Assembly (NCBI RefSeq): GCF_900112845.1
Contig: NZ_FONG01000003.1
Location: 62,001-126,000 of the forward strand
Reading direction: 5' to 3'
DNA from: Actinacidiphila alni
Lineage (GTDB): Bacteria > Actinomycetota > Actinomycetes > Streptomycetales > Streptomycetaceae
Length of the DNA stretch: 64,000 nt
Position 1 is the first letter of the stretch, and each line of letters opens with the position of its first letter. A program made the position numbers and the translations under genes. Positions 9,248 to 18,669 of the stretch are shown here, in pieces. The notes beneath the pieces are model-generated. The model worked only from the letters and a program-made list of their open reading frames with translations. It made no database searches and was not told the DNA's origin.

Positions 9248-9320
9248 CGTCGCACCCCAGGCCACCGGTCCTCCGCGGACCGTCGGCCGACGACCGCACG
9301 CCCGGAAAGTGGTCCCTCTC

Positions 9321-10523
9321 ATGCGGCTCCATGTGCTGGCTCTGAACCCGACCGACTCGGTCACCGAGGGATTCCTCCCGGCCGCCCGCCGCCTCGGCCT
9401 CGACGTCACCCTGCTCACCGACCAGCCGGCCGCGCACCGGGCCGCGTACGGCGCGGACACCTCCGTGCGGATCCAGGAGTGCGACGTCCGCGACTTCCGC
9501 GCGGTCGTCTCCCGGCTGTCGGCGGGCCGGCCGCCGGACGCGGTCTTCACCAACAGCGACCACCTCCAGGTCCAGGCGGCGCTCGCCGCCGACTACTTCG
9601 GGCTGCCCGGCAAGGACTGGCGGGCAGCCCTGCGCTGCAAGGACAAGGCCGAGACGCGGCGCCGTCTCGCCGCCACCGGCGCCGACACGGTGTGGTCGGC
9701 AGAACTGCCCGCCGACCGGGACCCGGCCGACACGCTCGCCGGCCTCGACGTGCCCTTCCCGTGCGTGATCAAGCCGCGGGAGGGCGTGGCGAGCGAGGAC
9801 GTCGTACGCGCCGAGGACCCGGCCGACCTGGCGGCCCGGGCGAAGGAGATCCGCGCCAACCGGCCGGGCGACGCACTGGTCGTGGAGGAATTCCTGCCCG
9901 GTGAGCTCCTCACCCTGGAGACCCTCGGCGACGGCACGGTCCGCCATGTGCTGGGCGGCTTTCGCACCACACTGTCCCCGCCGCCGTACTTCATCGAGGA
10001 GCGGCTGACCTTCGTCCCCGCGCACCCCGCGCCCGTCGTGGCCCAGGTGCTGGCCCAACTCGACGCGCTGGGCGTCGGATTCGGCGCCTGCCACACCGAA
10101 TTCGTGCTGCACGAAGGGCGCGCGCGGATCATCGAGGTCAACTACCGCGCCATCGGCGACCAGTGCGACCTGCTGCTCGCCGAACTGCTCGGCCTGCCGC
10201 TGTTCGAGTACATCCTCCGAACCCATCTGGGTGAAGCTCTCCCGGCCGTCCTGCCCGCCGCCACCGGCCGTGCCGCCCGGCTCGACTACCCCTACGCGCG
10301 GCAGGCGGGTACCCTCACCGCCGCGCCGGACCCGGCCGACCTGACCGTGGACGGCGTCCGCCTCGCCTACCGCCCGCTGCGCGCCGTCGGCGAGCGGCAC
10401 CCGCTGCACCGCACCAACCGCGACCTGCTCGGCGTCGTCCGCGCCATCGGCCCGGACGACGACACGGTGGAGCGGGCCGTCACCAGTTTCCTCGCCGGGC
10501 GGACCTGGGAGATCACCCCATGA
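9321..10523 (+). CDS. ATP-grasp ligase of NIS siderophore cluster
   Basis: 400 residues. An N-terminal pre-ATP-grasp domain leads into PCVIKPREG, LVVEEFLPGE and, at the metal-binding end, HTEFVLHEGRARIIEVNYR, all standard ATP-grasp elements. Such enzymes form amide bonds through acyl-phosphates. As the first gene of a coupled operon with two IucA/IucC synthetases it likely ligates a carboxylate and an amine during siderophore assembly. The ATG at 9321 is chosen (GGAAAG 11 bp upstream); a GTG at 9309 would add four residues. Confidence 0.82.
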   Translation: MRLHVLALNPTDSVTEGFLPAARRLGLDVTLLTDQPAAHRAAYGADTSVRIQECDVRDFRAVVSRLSAGRPPDAVFTNSDHLQVQAALAADYFGLPGKDWRAALRCKDKAETRRRLAATGADTVWSAELPADRDPADTLAGLDVPFPCVIKPREGVASEDVVRAEDPADLAARAKEIRANRPGDALVVEEFLPGELLTLETLGDGTVRHVLGGFRTTLSPPPYFIEERLTFVPAHPAPVVAQVLAQLDALGVGFGACHTEFVLHEGRARIIEVNYRAIGDQCDLLLAELLGLPLFEYILRTHLGEALPAVLPAATGRAARLDYPYARQAGTLTAAPDPADLTVDGVRLAYRPLRAVGERHPLHRTNRDLLGVVRAIGPDDDTVERAVTSFLAGRTWEITP

Positions 10524-12511
10524 CGGCGACCGACTCGGCCCCTCGTACGGCCGCCGACGCGACGGAACAGGCCCTGCTGCGGGACGTGTTGAGTGCCCTG
10601 CTGCGCGAGGACGTCGCCGGGCTGCGCACCCGCGGCACGCTGCTGCACCGCCCGGACGGCGACTGGCTCCGGCTCGCCCCCGAGACCGCGACCGGCACCG
10701 CGCTGCTGCTCCCGGTCGAACCGGACGGCTTCCAGTACGCGTACGCCGCCCGCCTGCCGCTGCTGCGCGAGGAAACGGCGCGATCGGCAGGCGAGGCGTC
10801 AGGACGCTCGGCGTCCACGGGTGACACGTCCAGGGGTGACGCCTCCATGAGCGCCGCGTCCACCGGAGAAGCGGCTACCGGAGAAGCGGCTACCGGAGAA
10901 GCGGCTACCGGAGAAGCGGCTACCGGAGAAGTGGCTACCGGAGAAGTGGCTACCGGTGAAGCGTCCACCGGCGCCGTGCACCGCGACCTGACCACAGGCG
11001 AAGAGGTTCTGGCGGCGCTGCGCGCCCTCGCCCCGCCCGAGGACCGGGCGGGCCACGCCGCCTTCGCCGAGGAGTACCGCGACGCCCTCACCGCCCTGCG
11101 GCTGCGCGCGGACTGCCGCGCCGCCACCATGGACCGGCTCACCGCACGGCACGGCGCCGACCCCGCCGGGTGGACCGGACCCGTCGGCGCCCTCGCGTAC
11201 GAGACGCTGGCCGCCCGTACCGACCACCCGGTGCACCCCACCGGCGCCGGCCGCAGCGGACTGACGGCACGTCAACTTCGCGCCTACGCACCGGAATTCG
11301 CGCCGCGCTTCACACTGCGCTGGCTCGCGTTGCCTGCGGGCGCCGTCGTCACGCACGGCCCCGACGCCGACCTCGGTCTCGGCGCGCTGCGCCCGCCACC
11401 GTCGGCGCTCGGCCTGCCGCGAGACCTCGACGTGAGCCATGTCACGCTTCCCGTGCACCCGTTGACGGCGGACGGGCCGTTGCGCGAGGCGCTGCGCGCC
11501 GCGGGACTCGACAGCGGGGCGCTGCTCGCGGACCGCCCCTGGCTCGATGTGGCGCCGACACTGTCGATGCGCACGGTCGCGGTGCTCGCCGAGCCCGGCG
11601 TCCACCTCAAACTGCCGCTCGCCACCTCGACGCTCGGCCTGCTCAACCGGCGCACCATCAAGCCCGGCAGCCTGACCGACGGCGCCGCGGGCCAGCGCCT
11701 GCTGGCCGAGGTCGCCGCGCGTGAACCCCGGCTGCGCGACCGGGTCCTGCACGCCGACGAGAGCCGCTTCGTGCACGCCGGGCACGAGTTGCTCGCCGTC
11801 CTCGTCCGGCGCCACCCGCCCGGCCTCGACGGCGCCGCCGTCCTGCCACTGGCCGCGCTGCTCGCCGACACCCCCGACGGGCGGCTCGTCCTGGACCACC
11901 TCGCCGACCGCTACTACGACGGCGACCCGTCGGCGCTGCTGACCGCGCTGCTCACGCTGCTTTTCGACTGGCAGACCACGCTGTTCGGCTACGGCATCGC
12001 CCTGGAGTCCCACCAGCAGAACATCTCCCTGCTGCTGGACGACGCCGACGGCCGTACCCGGTTGCGGCTGCTGTTCAAGGACGACGACGGGCTGCGGGTC
12101 CACCGGGCCCGGCTGCGCGCCGCCCTCGGCCCCGACGCGCCGGAACGCGCCGGCTTCGACGACCCGCGCATCCTCGTGGACGACGACGCGGCGATCGCCG
12201 ACCTGTTCACCACGATCACCGTCCACCTGTGCGCGGGCGCCTACGCCTTCGCCCTCGCCCGGCTCGGCCGCGCCCCACTGGTCGATCTGCTCGGCCTCGT
12301 CCGTGAGTTGCTCGACCGGGCCGTGCGACGGCTCGGCACCGGGCCGGGCGAGGCCGGCGCCGTGCTGCGCGACCGGGTGCTGGACGCCCCGTACCTGCCG
12401 ATCAAAGCGATGGTGAGCGCCGGGACGCTGCTCACCAAGAACCGCTCAGGAGCCACCGACATCAACAAGCACTACACCACCGGACCCAACTACCTGCCGC
12501 GGAGCCGCTGA
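10520..12511 (+). CDS. IucA/IucC-family NIS siderophore synthetase with repeat insert
   Basis: Condenses a polycarboxylic acid (usually citrate) with an amine or alcohol using ATP. At 663 residues it is longer than most relatives, largely because residues about 90-155 hold a Thr/Gly/Glu/Ala linker encoded by a 15-bp tandem repeat. Conserved blocks include LPLATSTLGLLNRRTIKPGS and YGIALESHQQNISLLLD, with a FhuF-like C-terminal region near the end. It starts within the ATP-grasp stop (ATGA) and overlaps the next synthetase, so the four proteins are translationally coupled. Confidence 0.9.
   Translation: MTATDSAPRTAADATEQALLRDVLSALLREDVAGLRTRGTLLHRPDGDWLRLAPETATGTALLLPVEPDGFQYAYAARLPLLREETARSAGEASGRSASTGDTSRGDASMSAASTGEAATGEAATGEAATGEAATGEVATGEVATGEASTGAVHRDLTTGEEVLAALRALAPPEDRAGHAAFAEEYRDALTALRLRADCRAATMDRLTARHGADPAGWTGPVGALAYETLAARTDHPVHPTGAGRSGLTARQLRAYAPEFAPRFTLRWLALPAGAVVTHGPDADLGLGALRPPPSALGLPRDLDVSHVTLPVHPLTADGPLREALRAAGLDSGALLADRPWLDVAPTLSMRTVAVLAEPGVHLKLPLATSTLGLLNRRTIKPGSLTDGAAGQRLLAEVAAREPRLRDRVLHADESRFVHAGHELLAVLVRRHPPGLDGAAVLPLAALLADTPDGRLVLDHLADRYYDGDPSALLTALLTLLFDWQTTLFGYGIALESHQQNISLLLDDADGRTRLRLLFKDDDGLRVHRARLRAALGPDAPERAGFDDPRILVDDDAAIADLFTTITVHLCAGAYAFALARLGRAPLVDLLGLVRELLDRAVRRLGTGPGEAGAVLRDRVLDAPYLPIKAMVSAGTLLTKNRSGATDINKHYTTGPNYLPRSR
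10862..10966 (+). repeat. 15-bp coding tandem repeat (TGEAA units)
   Basis: Unit ACCGGAGAAGCGGCT, in frame as Thr-Gly-Glu-Ala-Ala. Four perfect copies run 10862-10921, two with a single change (Ala to Val) run 10922-10951, and a degenerate seventh runs 10952-10966. The unit is a multiple of three, so copy-number change keeps the frame. Confidence 0.95.
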
Positions 12512-14289
12512 TGACGCTGCCCACCATCACCGGTCCCGCCGACTGCGCCCGGCACGCCGGACTCCCCGACGCCGACCGCGCCGTGGCGCACACCCTGCTC
12601 AACTGCCTGCTCCGCGAGGTGTCGGGGCCCGGGCACCGGACCGCCGTCATCGACGGCAGCCTGCTGGTACGGCTGCCGCGTGCCGGAGTCAGGCTGCGGG
12701 TCGCACTGCGCCGCACCTCCCTGCTCGGCGCGCACCGCTTCGCCGGACCGGTCACGGAACAGGCCGCCGACGGCGACTGGACCGAGATCGGCTGGCAGCG
12801 GCTCGCCGACCACATCCACACCGAACTGTCCGCGCTCACCGGTGTGCCCAACGACGAATTCCTCGACCAGGTCCGCTCCAGCCACCACGGTGTCGCCACC
12901 GCGCTGCGCGCCCCGCGCCCCGTCACGGCCGGGGTGCCGCTGGCCGGCTACCTCGCCTCGGAACGCTCCCTCGTCTACGGCCACCGCTTCCACCCCGCGC
13001 CCAAGGCCCGGGGCGGCGACCCCGGTTCGTGGGCGGCCTACGCCCCGGAGACCTCGGCGTCCTTCCCGCTGCGGCTGCTCGCCGTCCGCGAGGAGCTGAC
13101 GGCGCAGGAGTGCGCGGAGCCCGGCGCCGCCGACCCGCTGGACCGGCTCGCGCCCGTCCCGGCCGGCTACCGGCTGCTGCCGGCGCACCCCTGGCAGTAC
13201 GACCTGCTGCACCGGCACCCCGGCCTGCGCGCCGCGCTGCGCCGCCGGGACGTGCTCGACCTCGGCCCCGGCCGCACCCGTTTCGCCGCCACCGCGTCGG
13301 TCCGCACCCTCTACGACGGCGACACCTTCCTGAAGTTCAGTCTGAACGTACGTATCACCAACTGCCTGCGGAAGAACGCCCGTTACGAACTGGCGGGCGC
13401 CGTCGCGCTGACCCGGATGCTGCGGCCCGCCTTCGCCGACCTCGCCGCCCGCTTCCCCGGCGCCGATGTGCTGCGCGAGCCCGCCTACCGGGCCATGGCG
13501 CTGCCCGGCCGCGACGGCCGCCCCGACGTGTCGCTGCTCGAAGGCTTCGGTGTGATCGTCCGGGAGGGCCTGGACCGGCGGCTGGCACCCGGCGCCACCG
13601 CGCTGCTGGCCGCCGCCGTCGCCGACGAGTACCCGACCGGGCCCGCGCACATCTCCCGGCTGGTCGCCGGCGGCGGCCCCGCGGCGGCGCTGCGCTGGTG
13701 GCGGGCGTATCTGCGGCTGCTCGTGCCGCCGGTGCTTGCCGCCTACTTCGACCACGGCGTGGTGCTCGAACCCCACCTGCAGAATGTGCTGCTCTGTGTG
13801 GACGCCGACGGCAGCCCCGTGCAGGTGCTCTTCCGCGATCTGGAGGGCACCAAGCTGCTGCCCGGGCACCACGCGCGGGCGCTGGCCGCCCTGCCGCCCG
13901 ATGTCGCGGGCCCGCTGAGTTACGACGCCGACCGCGGCTGGGACCGGATCGTCTACTGCCTGCTGGTCAACCACGTCGCCGAGATGCTGGCCGCCCTCGC
14001 CGATCTGCACCCGGAGACCGAACCCGCGCTGTGGGCCGAGGTGCGCCGGGTGATCCGCGAGCACGCCGACACGCACGGCGGCCACCCCCGGCTCGACGCG
14101 CTGCTGGCCGGCGCCCCGCTGCCCGCCAAGGCGAATCTGCTCACCCGCTGGGAACGCGCCGCCGACCGCTTCGCGGGCTACGTACGCCTGCCGTCCCCCC
14201 TGGCCGAGGACGTCTCGCCCGCCCCGCCGAAGACCCGTATCCCGCGCCCCTCCCCACCCCGCTCCGACGGCACGAGGAGCCCGCGATGA
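12511..14289 (+). CDS. IucA/IucC-family NIS siderophore synthetase
   Basis: Second synthetase, 592 residues, the usual family length. Key blocks are TASVRTLYDGDTFLKFSLN followed by ITNCLRKN (nucleotide/citrate-binding core) and YFDHGVVLEPHLQNVLLCVD (the conserved E-x-H-x-QN segment). Stop and start overlap with the preceding gene (TGATG at 12509-12513). Two synthetases imply two successive condensations onto one backbone, as in staphyloferrin-type pathways. No N-hydroxylase gene is present, so a carboxylate rather than hydroxamate siderophore is more likely (inference). Confidence 0.9.
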   Translation: MTLPTITGPADCARHAGLPDADRAVAHTLLNCLLREVSGPGHRTAVIDGSLLVRLPRAGVRLRVALRRTSLLGAHRFAGPVTEQAADGDWTEIGWQRLADHIHTELSALTGVPNDEFLDQVRSSHHGVATALRAPRPVTAGVPLAGYLASERSLVYGHRFHPAPKARGGDPGSWAAYAPETSASFPLRLLAVREELTAQECAEPGAADPLDRLAPVPAGYRLLPAHPWQYDLLHRHPGLRAALRRRDVLDLGPGRTRFAATASVRTLYDGDTFLKFSLNVRITNCLRKNARYELAGAVALTRMLRPAFADLAARFPGADVLREPAYRAMALPGRDGRPDVSLLEGFGVIVREGLDRRLAPGATALLAAAVADEYPTGPAHISRLVAGGGPAAALRWWRAYLRLLVPPVLAAYFDHGVVLEPHLQNVLLCVDADGSPVQVLFRDLEGTKLLPGHHARALAALPPDVAGPLSYDADRGWDRIVYCLLVNHVAEMLAALADLHPETEPALWAEVRRVIREHADTHGGHPRLDALLAGAPLPAKANLLTRWERAADRFAGYVRLPSPLAEDVSPAPPKTRIPRPSPPRSDGTRSPR

Positions 14290-14429
14290 CCACGCCACTG
14301 CCCGTGCCCCACGCCGTAGGCGATGTCGCCGGCCACGCCGACGGATCGGATTCCGCACGCCGCGCCGCCCCGGTCCGACAGGAGGAGGAGCCCGCGATGA
14401 CCACGCCACTGCCCGTGCCCGACGCCGTA
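14274..14429 (+). repeat. Duplicated RBS/start region of decarboxylase gene
   Basis: The block at 14274-14318 recurs at 14385-14429 with one mismatch in 45 bp. Each copy contains GAGGAG, ATG and the codons for MTTPLPVP. The offset is 111 bp (37 codons), so both ATGs (14286 and 14397) are in frame. Confidence 0.92.
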
Positions 14430-15608
14430 CGGGACGCCGCGCGTGCTCAGCCGGACGGTCAACTGCCGCTGTACGTCTACGACCTGGGCGGGCTGCGGGG
14501 GCACGCGGCGGCCGTACGGGCGGCGCTGCCGGAGCGGGTCGAGTTGTACTACGCCGCCAAGGCCAATCCGGAGCCGCCGGTCCTGGCGGCCCTCGGGCCC
14601 TTCGTGGACGGCTACGAGGTGTCGTCCGGCGGTGAGAGCGCCCATGTCGCGGCGGCGGTGCCCGGGCGGCCCCTGGCCTTCGGTGGCCCCGGCAAGACAC
14701 CCGGGGAGATCGCTGCCGCGCTCGACCTCGGTGTGAACCGCTTCCATGTGGAGAGCGCGTACGAACTGCGCATGCTCGCGCACCTCGTGGCCGCCCGCGG
14801 CACCCACGGCAACCCCGTCAAGGTGCTGCTGCGCTTCAACCCCGCCGTCTCGGCGGGGGAGGTGGCGACCGGCGCGCTGGCGATGGGCGGCGGCCCCTCG
14901 CCGTTCGGCCTCGACCCGGCGCAGGCCGACGACACCGTCCGCGCGCTCACCGACGGCAGCCATCCGCAGCTGGAATTCCTGGGCGTGCACGCCCACTTGG
15001 CGAGCGGTCTCGCGGCGCCGCAACTGCTCGCCGTCGCCGGGTCCGTCGTCGCCTGGGCGACGGAGCTGGCGGGCCGGCACGGTGCCGCGCTGCGCGAGGT
15101 CAATGTCGGCGGCGGCATGACCGTCGACTACCGCCGTCCGGCGGACCGCTTCGACTGGGCCGCCTACGGCGCCGGCCTCGCCCGGTTGCTCGACGAACAC
15201 CCCGGCCTGCGGCTGCGGATCGAGCCGGGCCGCGCCCTGACCGCCTACTGCGGCTGGTACGTCACCGACGTGCTGGACGTGAAGCCCAGCCACGGCGAGG
15301 AATTCGCCGTACTGCGCGGCGGCACCCACCATCTGCGCACGCCCGCCGCCAAGGGCCACGACCAGCCGTGCGCGGTGCTGCCCGTCGCGGACTGGCCGCA
15401 CCCCTGGCCCCGGTCGGCAGCGTCGGGCGAACTGGTCACGCTCACCGGCCAGTTGTGCACACCCAAGGACGTACTGGCCCGGCGGGTCCCGGCGGCGGGA
15501 CTGCGCGCGGGCGACCGCGTGCTGTTCGGCCTCGCCGGTGCCTACGCCTGGAACATCTCGCACCACGACTTCCTGATGCACCCCGGGCCGGCCGTCCGCT
15601 TCGTCTGA
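14286..15608 (+). CDS. PLP-dependent decarboxylase (DAP/ornithine decarboxylase fold III)
   Basis: Alanine-racemase-fold decarboxylase. The PLP lysine lies in YYAAKANPEP; GGGM and EPGRALTAYCG fit phosphate- and substrate-binding loops. In related NIS clusters the SbnH-type enzyme decarboxylates an amino acid or citryl-amino acid intermediate, which fits here. Two possible starts exist: ATG 14286 overlapping the synthetase stop (440 residues) and ATG 14397 (403 residues) with the better GGAGGAGGAG RBS. Most homologues begin near the second, so the 37 extra residues are probably a duplication relic, perhaps still used for coupling. Confidence 0.85.
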   Translation: MTTPLPVPHAVGDVAGHADGSDSARRAAPVRQEEEPAMTTPLPVPDAVRDAARAQPDGQLPLYVYDLGGLRGHAAAVRAALPERVELYYAAKANPEPPVLAALGPFVDGYEVSSGGESAHVAAAVPGRPLAFGGPGKTPGEIAAALDLGVNRFHVESAYELRMLAHLVAARGTHGNPVKVLLRFNPAVSAGEVATGALAMGGGPSPFGLDPAQADDTVRALTDGSHPQLEFLGVHAHLASGLAAPQLLAVAGSVVAWATELAGRHGAALREVNVGGGMTVDYRRPADRFDWAAYGAGLARLLDEHPGLRLRIEPGRALTAYCGWYVTDVLDVKPSHGEEFAVLRGGTHHLRTPAAKGHDQPCAVLPVADWPHPWPRSAASGELVTLTGQLCTPKDVLARRVPAAGLRAGDRVLFGLAGAYAWNISHHDFLMHPGPAVRFV

Positions 15609-15610
15609 CG

Positions 15611-15658
15611 GCCCGTCCCCTCCCGGCCCGGCGGGTGCCGGGGCGGGAGGGGACGGGC
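15611..15658. terminator. Bidirectional hairpin terminator
   Basis: A 21-bp stem with one mismatch (15611-15631 with 15638-15658) and 6-nt loop CGGGTG sits between convergent genes. Confidence 0.8.
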
Positions 15659-15678
15659 GATGCCATGACCGGGTGGAG

Positions 15679-18312
15679 TCAGGAACCGTCCACCGTGATG
15701 GTGTGGCTGCCCGCCTTCACGCCGTGCAGCGTGACCCGGCCGTCCTTGGCCGCGGCCTGGAAGCCGTGCGCCTTGGACCCGTCCCAGACGACCTTGCCGT
15801 CCACCCGGACGGTGACCCGCGACCCGGAGGCCGGCACATCGATGTCGCCGGACGTCCCCTTGGGCGCGGTCACGTTCAGCGTGAACCGCTTGCCGCCCTT
15901 GCTCTGCTTCCAGTCCACCGTCAACGGGCCGTGCGGGGTCGGCAGTTGGCCCCGCGCCCAGGTGACGGAACCGGGGTGCGGCGCCACGTTCCAGGTGCTG
16001 AAACCGGGGCCGGTGGGCGTCGCGCCGAGCAGGTCGTTGGTCAGCGCGGGCACGACACCGGTCGACCAGCCGTGCGCGGCCGACGTGAAGCCGCCCTCGT
16101 ACATCGAGCCGTTCGGGCCGATGCCCTCCCAGTCGGTGACGCCGGGGCCGTGCGTGGCCATCCAGCCGTACAGCCGCTTGATCTCGTCGATCGCGGAGTC
16201 CGCCTTCCCGGCCAGGAAGCGCGCCTGGATCTCCGGGTAGGAGGTGAAGGCGTAGACCCGCTGGGAGCCGTCGGAGACCAGGGTGTTGTTGTCCATGAAG
16301 GCGTTGCCGTACGGCTGGGCCGTGGTCTTCGACAGGTGGTCGAGCGCCGAGGACGCCCTGTTCGGGTCGGCGACACCGGCGACGACCGCGAGACCGTTGC
16401 CGTCCTGCCCGTGCCGGACGTCGCCGGTGGCCGAGTCGAGGTAGGCGCCCGCGTCGCTGTCCCACAGATGCGCGTTGATCGCCGCGCTCACCGTGCCGGC
16501 CCGCTGGGTCCAGCGGTCGGCGTCCGCGCCGTGCCCGAGCGCCGTCGCCATCGCGGCGGCGTCCTTGAGCGCCTGCACGTACAGGGTGTTGTAGTACGTG
16601 ACCTCACCGCTGCGCGGCAGGAAGGCGTAGTCGCCGTAACCGCCGGTCCCGTTCAGGCCCTTGGAGAGCAGGCCGTTGGAGTCGGTGACGCTCGGGTACC
16701 AACTGTCCAGCGTCTTCACGAGGTTGGCGTAGTAGTCACGGGCGTAGTCGGTGTCGCCGGTGTACAGCACATAGTCCCAGCTGCTGGTCACCCACCACAG
16801 CGGGTAGTCGAAGAGGTGGAGCGTGTAGTTGTTGATCGAGGCGGGCGGGATCCAGCCGTCGTCGCGCTGGTGGTCGGCGAGGTCGGCCAGGACGTTCTTG
16901 GCCGCGACCGCCGAGTCGTGGGTCAGATACGTGGTGCGGCCGGAGACCGCCACATCGCCCACGTACGGGTCGCGGTCCCGCTTGGCGCCGTCGTGCAGCA
17001 CGAGCTTGCCGTCCAGCGTCGGGCTGTCGGCGTTGCGCGGGTCGACGTCGTCGGAGCGGAAGGTGTCGGTGACCAGCTCATTGGTGTACGAGGCGTCGTA
17101 CCAGTACTGATTGAGCTTGGTGTCGGAGGACTCGAACCAGCCGGTGTAGGAGTCGGGCGTGCCGAGGAAGGGCGTGAAGTCCAGGGACACGCCGTCGATC
17201 CGGACCGTGCCGGACGGCTGGGTCAGCGGCGCGTCGGAGGCCAGCGCGTCCAGGCTGATCTTCATGTAGCGGAAGCCGTGCAGCCCGTCGGAGCAGACCT
17301 TCGTACCGCTCAGGCAGTTCTTGGTGTCGGTCCAGATGCCGCCCTGCTGCGGGACCGCGTACTGATCGGTGCCGGGGCCGCCGGAGACGTCGGAGCGGGT
17401 GTAGTCGGACCGGTCGGTGAGGTAGTCCAGCGTCTCGGAGAAGGCCACCCGCACACCGGGGTTGTTGCCCGAGGCGCCCGCGAAGCTGATCCGCGGATAG
17501 CCGGAGACGACCTTGCCGAAGTCCAGCGTGACGCTGGGCACGTCGTCGCCGCTGACCAGGCCGGGCCACACCTCGTTGACCCGGGTGAACTCGCCCTTGC
17601 CGGACGGCTGGTCCTTGGTCACGGTGATCCGCACCTTGGCGGTGGTGACCGTGGAGGGGAAGGCGACCGCCCGCTGGACGGCGGTGTTGCCGGTCACCGT
17701 GGCGCGCGTCGTCCAGGCCGAGCCGTCCCAGGTCTCGACGGTGAAGTCCTGCGGTACACCGTCGGCGTTGGACAGCACCGTGATGCCGGGCAGCGGGACC
17801 GCGCTGGGGCTGGTGATCTCCAGCCAGGCGGGGTAGGTGGCGGCGTTGGCGTCGTTCCAGAAAGTGTCGGTGTCGCCGTCGACCGCGTTGCCCGCCACAT
17901 AGGTGCGGGGCTTGCCGTCGTTGCCGTTGTTCCCGTCGTGGAAGGAGGAGGCCGCCGCCGTGGTGCCGGCGGGCCACTTGGGCTTGGGCGCGGGCGTCGG
18001 CCGCTCCAGGGTGGCGGTGCCCTTGCCGAGGACGCCCTGGGGGTGGGTCACCCGGCCGGTGGTGGAGACCACCGACACCGGCCGTACGTCGCGGCTGGAG
18101 GGCGCCTGGACGTACTTCTGCCAGGAGGCGGAGTGCGGGGAGCGGGCGGAGGCCGGGCCGGTGACGGCCATGGCCGCGGTGAGCGCGCCGACGACGGCGA
18201 CGGCCTGCGCGATGCGGACCGAACGGCGGGACAGGCCCCGGGAAATGGGTGCGCGGGGCACCGAGCTACGAGAGGGATGCGCAGAGGACAAGGAGGGCTC
18301 CAGGGGTTTCAC
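15679..18312 (-). CDS. Secreted GH78-like alpha-L-rhamnosidase with discoidin-like domain
   Basis: 877 residues. The N-terminus has a long export signal (hydrophobic VAVVGALTAAMAVTG, likely cut after ASA near residue 55). Residues about 110-260 look like an F5/8-type carbohydrate-binding module (AVDGDTDTFWN, WLEITSP, VRITVTKDQ). The C-terminal two-thirds has the (alpha/alpha)6 pattern of GH78, with KRDRDPYVGD near residue 440 matching the family's R-D-R-x-x-x-x-GD substrate segment. Terminal rhamnose release outside the cell is the likely role. It diverges from the sugar ABC operon at 18688 and probably shares its regulation. Confidence 0.8.
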   Translation of the reverse strand: MKPLEPSLSSAHPSRSSVPRAPISRGLSRRSVRIAQAVAVVGALTAAMAVTGPASARSPHSASWQKYVQAPSSRDVRPVSVVSTTGRVTHPQGVLGKGTATLERPTPAPKPKWPAGTTAAASSFHDGNNGNDGKPRTYVAGNAVDGDTDTFWNDANAATYPAWLEITSPSAVPLPGITVLSNADGVPQDFTVETWDGSAWTTRATVTGNTAVQRAVAFPSTVTTAKVRITVTKDQPSGKGEFTRVNEVWPGLVSGDDVPSVTLDFGKVVSGYPRISFAGASGNNPGVRVAFSETLDYLTDRSDYTRSDVSGGPGTDQYAVPQQGGIWTDTKNCLSGTKVCSDGLHGFRYMKISLDALASDAPLTQPSGTVRIDGVSLDFTPFLGTPDSYTGWFESSDTKLNQYWYDASYTNELVTDTFRSDDVDPRNADSPTLDGKLVLHDGAKRDRDPYVGDVAVSGRTTYLTHDSAVAAKNVLADLADHQRDDGWIPPASINNYTLHLFDYPLWWVTSSWDYVLYTGDTDYARDYYANLVKTLDSWYPSVTDSNGLLSKGLNGTGGYGDYAFLPRSGEVTYYNTLYVQALKDAAAMATALGHGADADRWTQRAGTVSAAINAHLWDSDAGAYLDSATGDVRHGQDGNGLAVVAGVADPNRASSALDHLSKTTAQPYGNAFMDNNTLVSDGSQRVYAFTSYPEIQARFLAGKADSAIDEIKRLYGWMATHGPGVTDWEGIGPNGSMYEGGFTSAAHGWSTGVVPALTNDLLGATPTGPGFSTWNVAPHPGSVTWARGQLPTPHGPLTVDWKQSKGGKRFTLNVTAPKGTSGDIDVPASGSRVTVRVDGKVVWDGSKAHGFQAAAKDGRVTLHGVKAGSHTITVDGS

Positions 18313-18436
18313 GAGCCGCGTCCCGCAGCCCGCACCACTAAGAACGATTCAATTCGGCGCCGCCGAACCTAAGGGTCAACTGAGCTGGGGGTCAAGGGAT
18401 CTGTCAGCCCGGCCCCCGCTTTTTGCCGACCCTCGA

Positions 18437-18456
18437 ATTGAAACGTCATTGAAACG
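18437..18456. promoter_or_regulatory. Phased direct repeat, possible operator
   Basis: ATTGAAACG occurs at 18437-18445 and 18448-18456, an 11-bp period that puts both copies on the same DNA face. Likely a regulator site for the divergent sugar genes; the regulator is unknown. Confidence 0.45.
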
Positions 18457-18669
18457 CCTCGGGCGCCGGGCGTCCGGCGGTCGCAGCCGGGTCGGGCGCC
18501 GGATCCGTGCCGACGCGCCGCCGAAAGTGTCGAAGCCGCCACCTGCTCGGTTCGGCGGCCCGATCGGCGCAGGGATCACGCTTTGGTAACCCGCAGCAGG
18601 AGGCTTGACCCCTCAACAGCCGCACTTTAACGTCGCAGCGCGCAGCAAATTTCGGCGACGATGCCGAAT

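Larger units (their letters stand above)
8859..9320. other. Intergenic region between small ORF and siderophore operon
   Basis: 462 bp with no supported gene. It holds an 18-bp direct repeat and, near its right end, the iron-controlled promoter of the siderophore operon. Confidence 0.6.

Noticed and set aside
10862-10966. CRISPR-like repeats
   Set aside because: Units are 15 bp, adjacent without spacers and in frame within a gene: a protein-coding tandem repeat.
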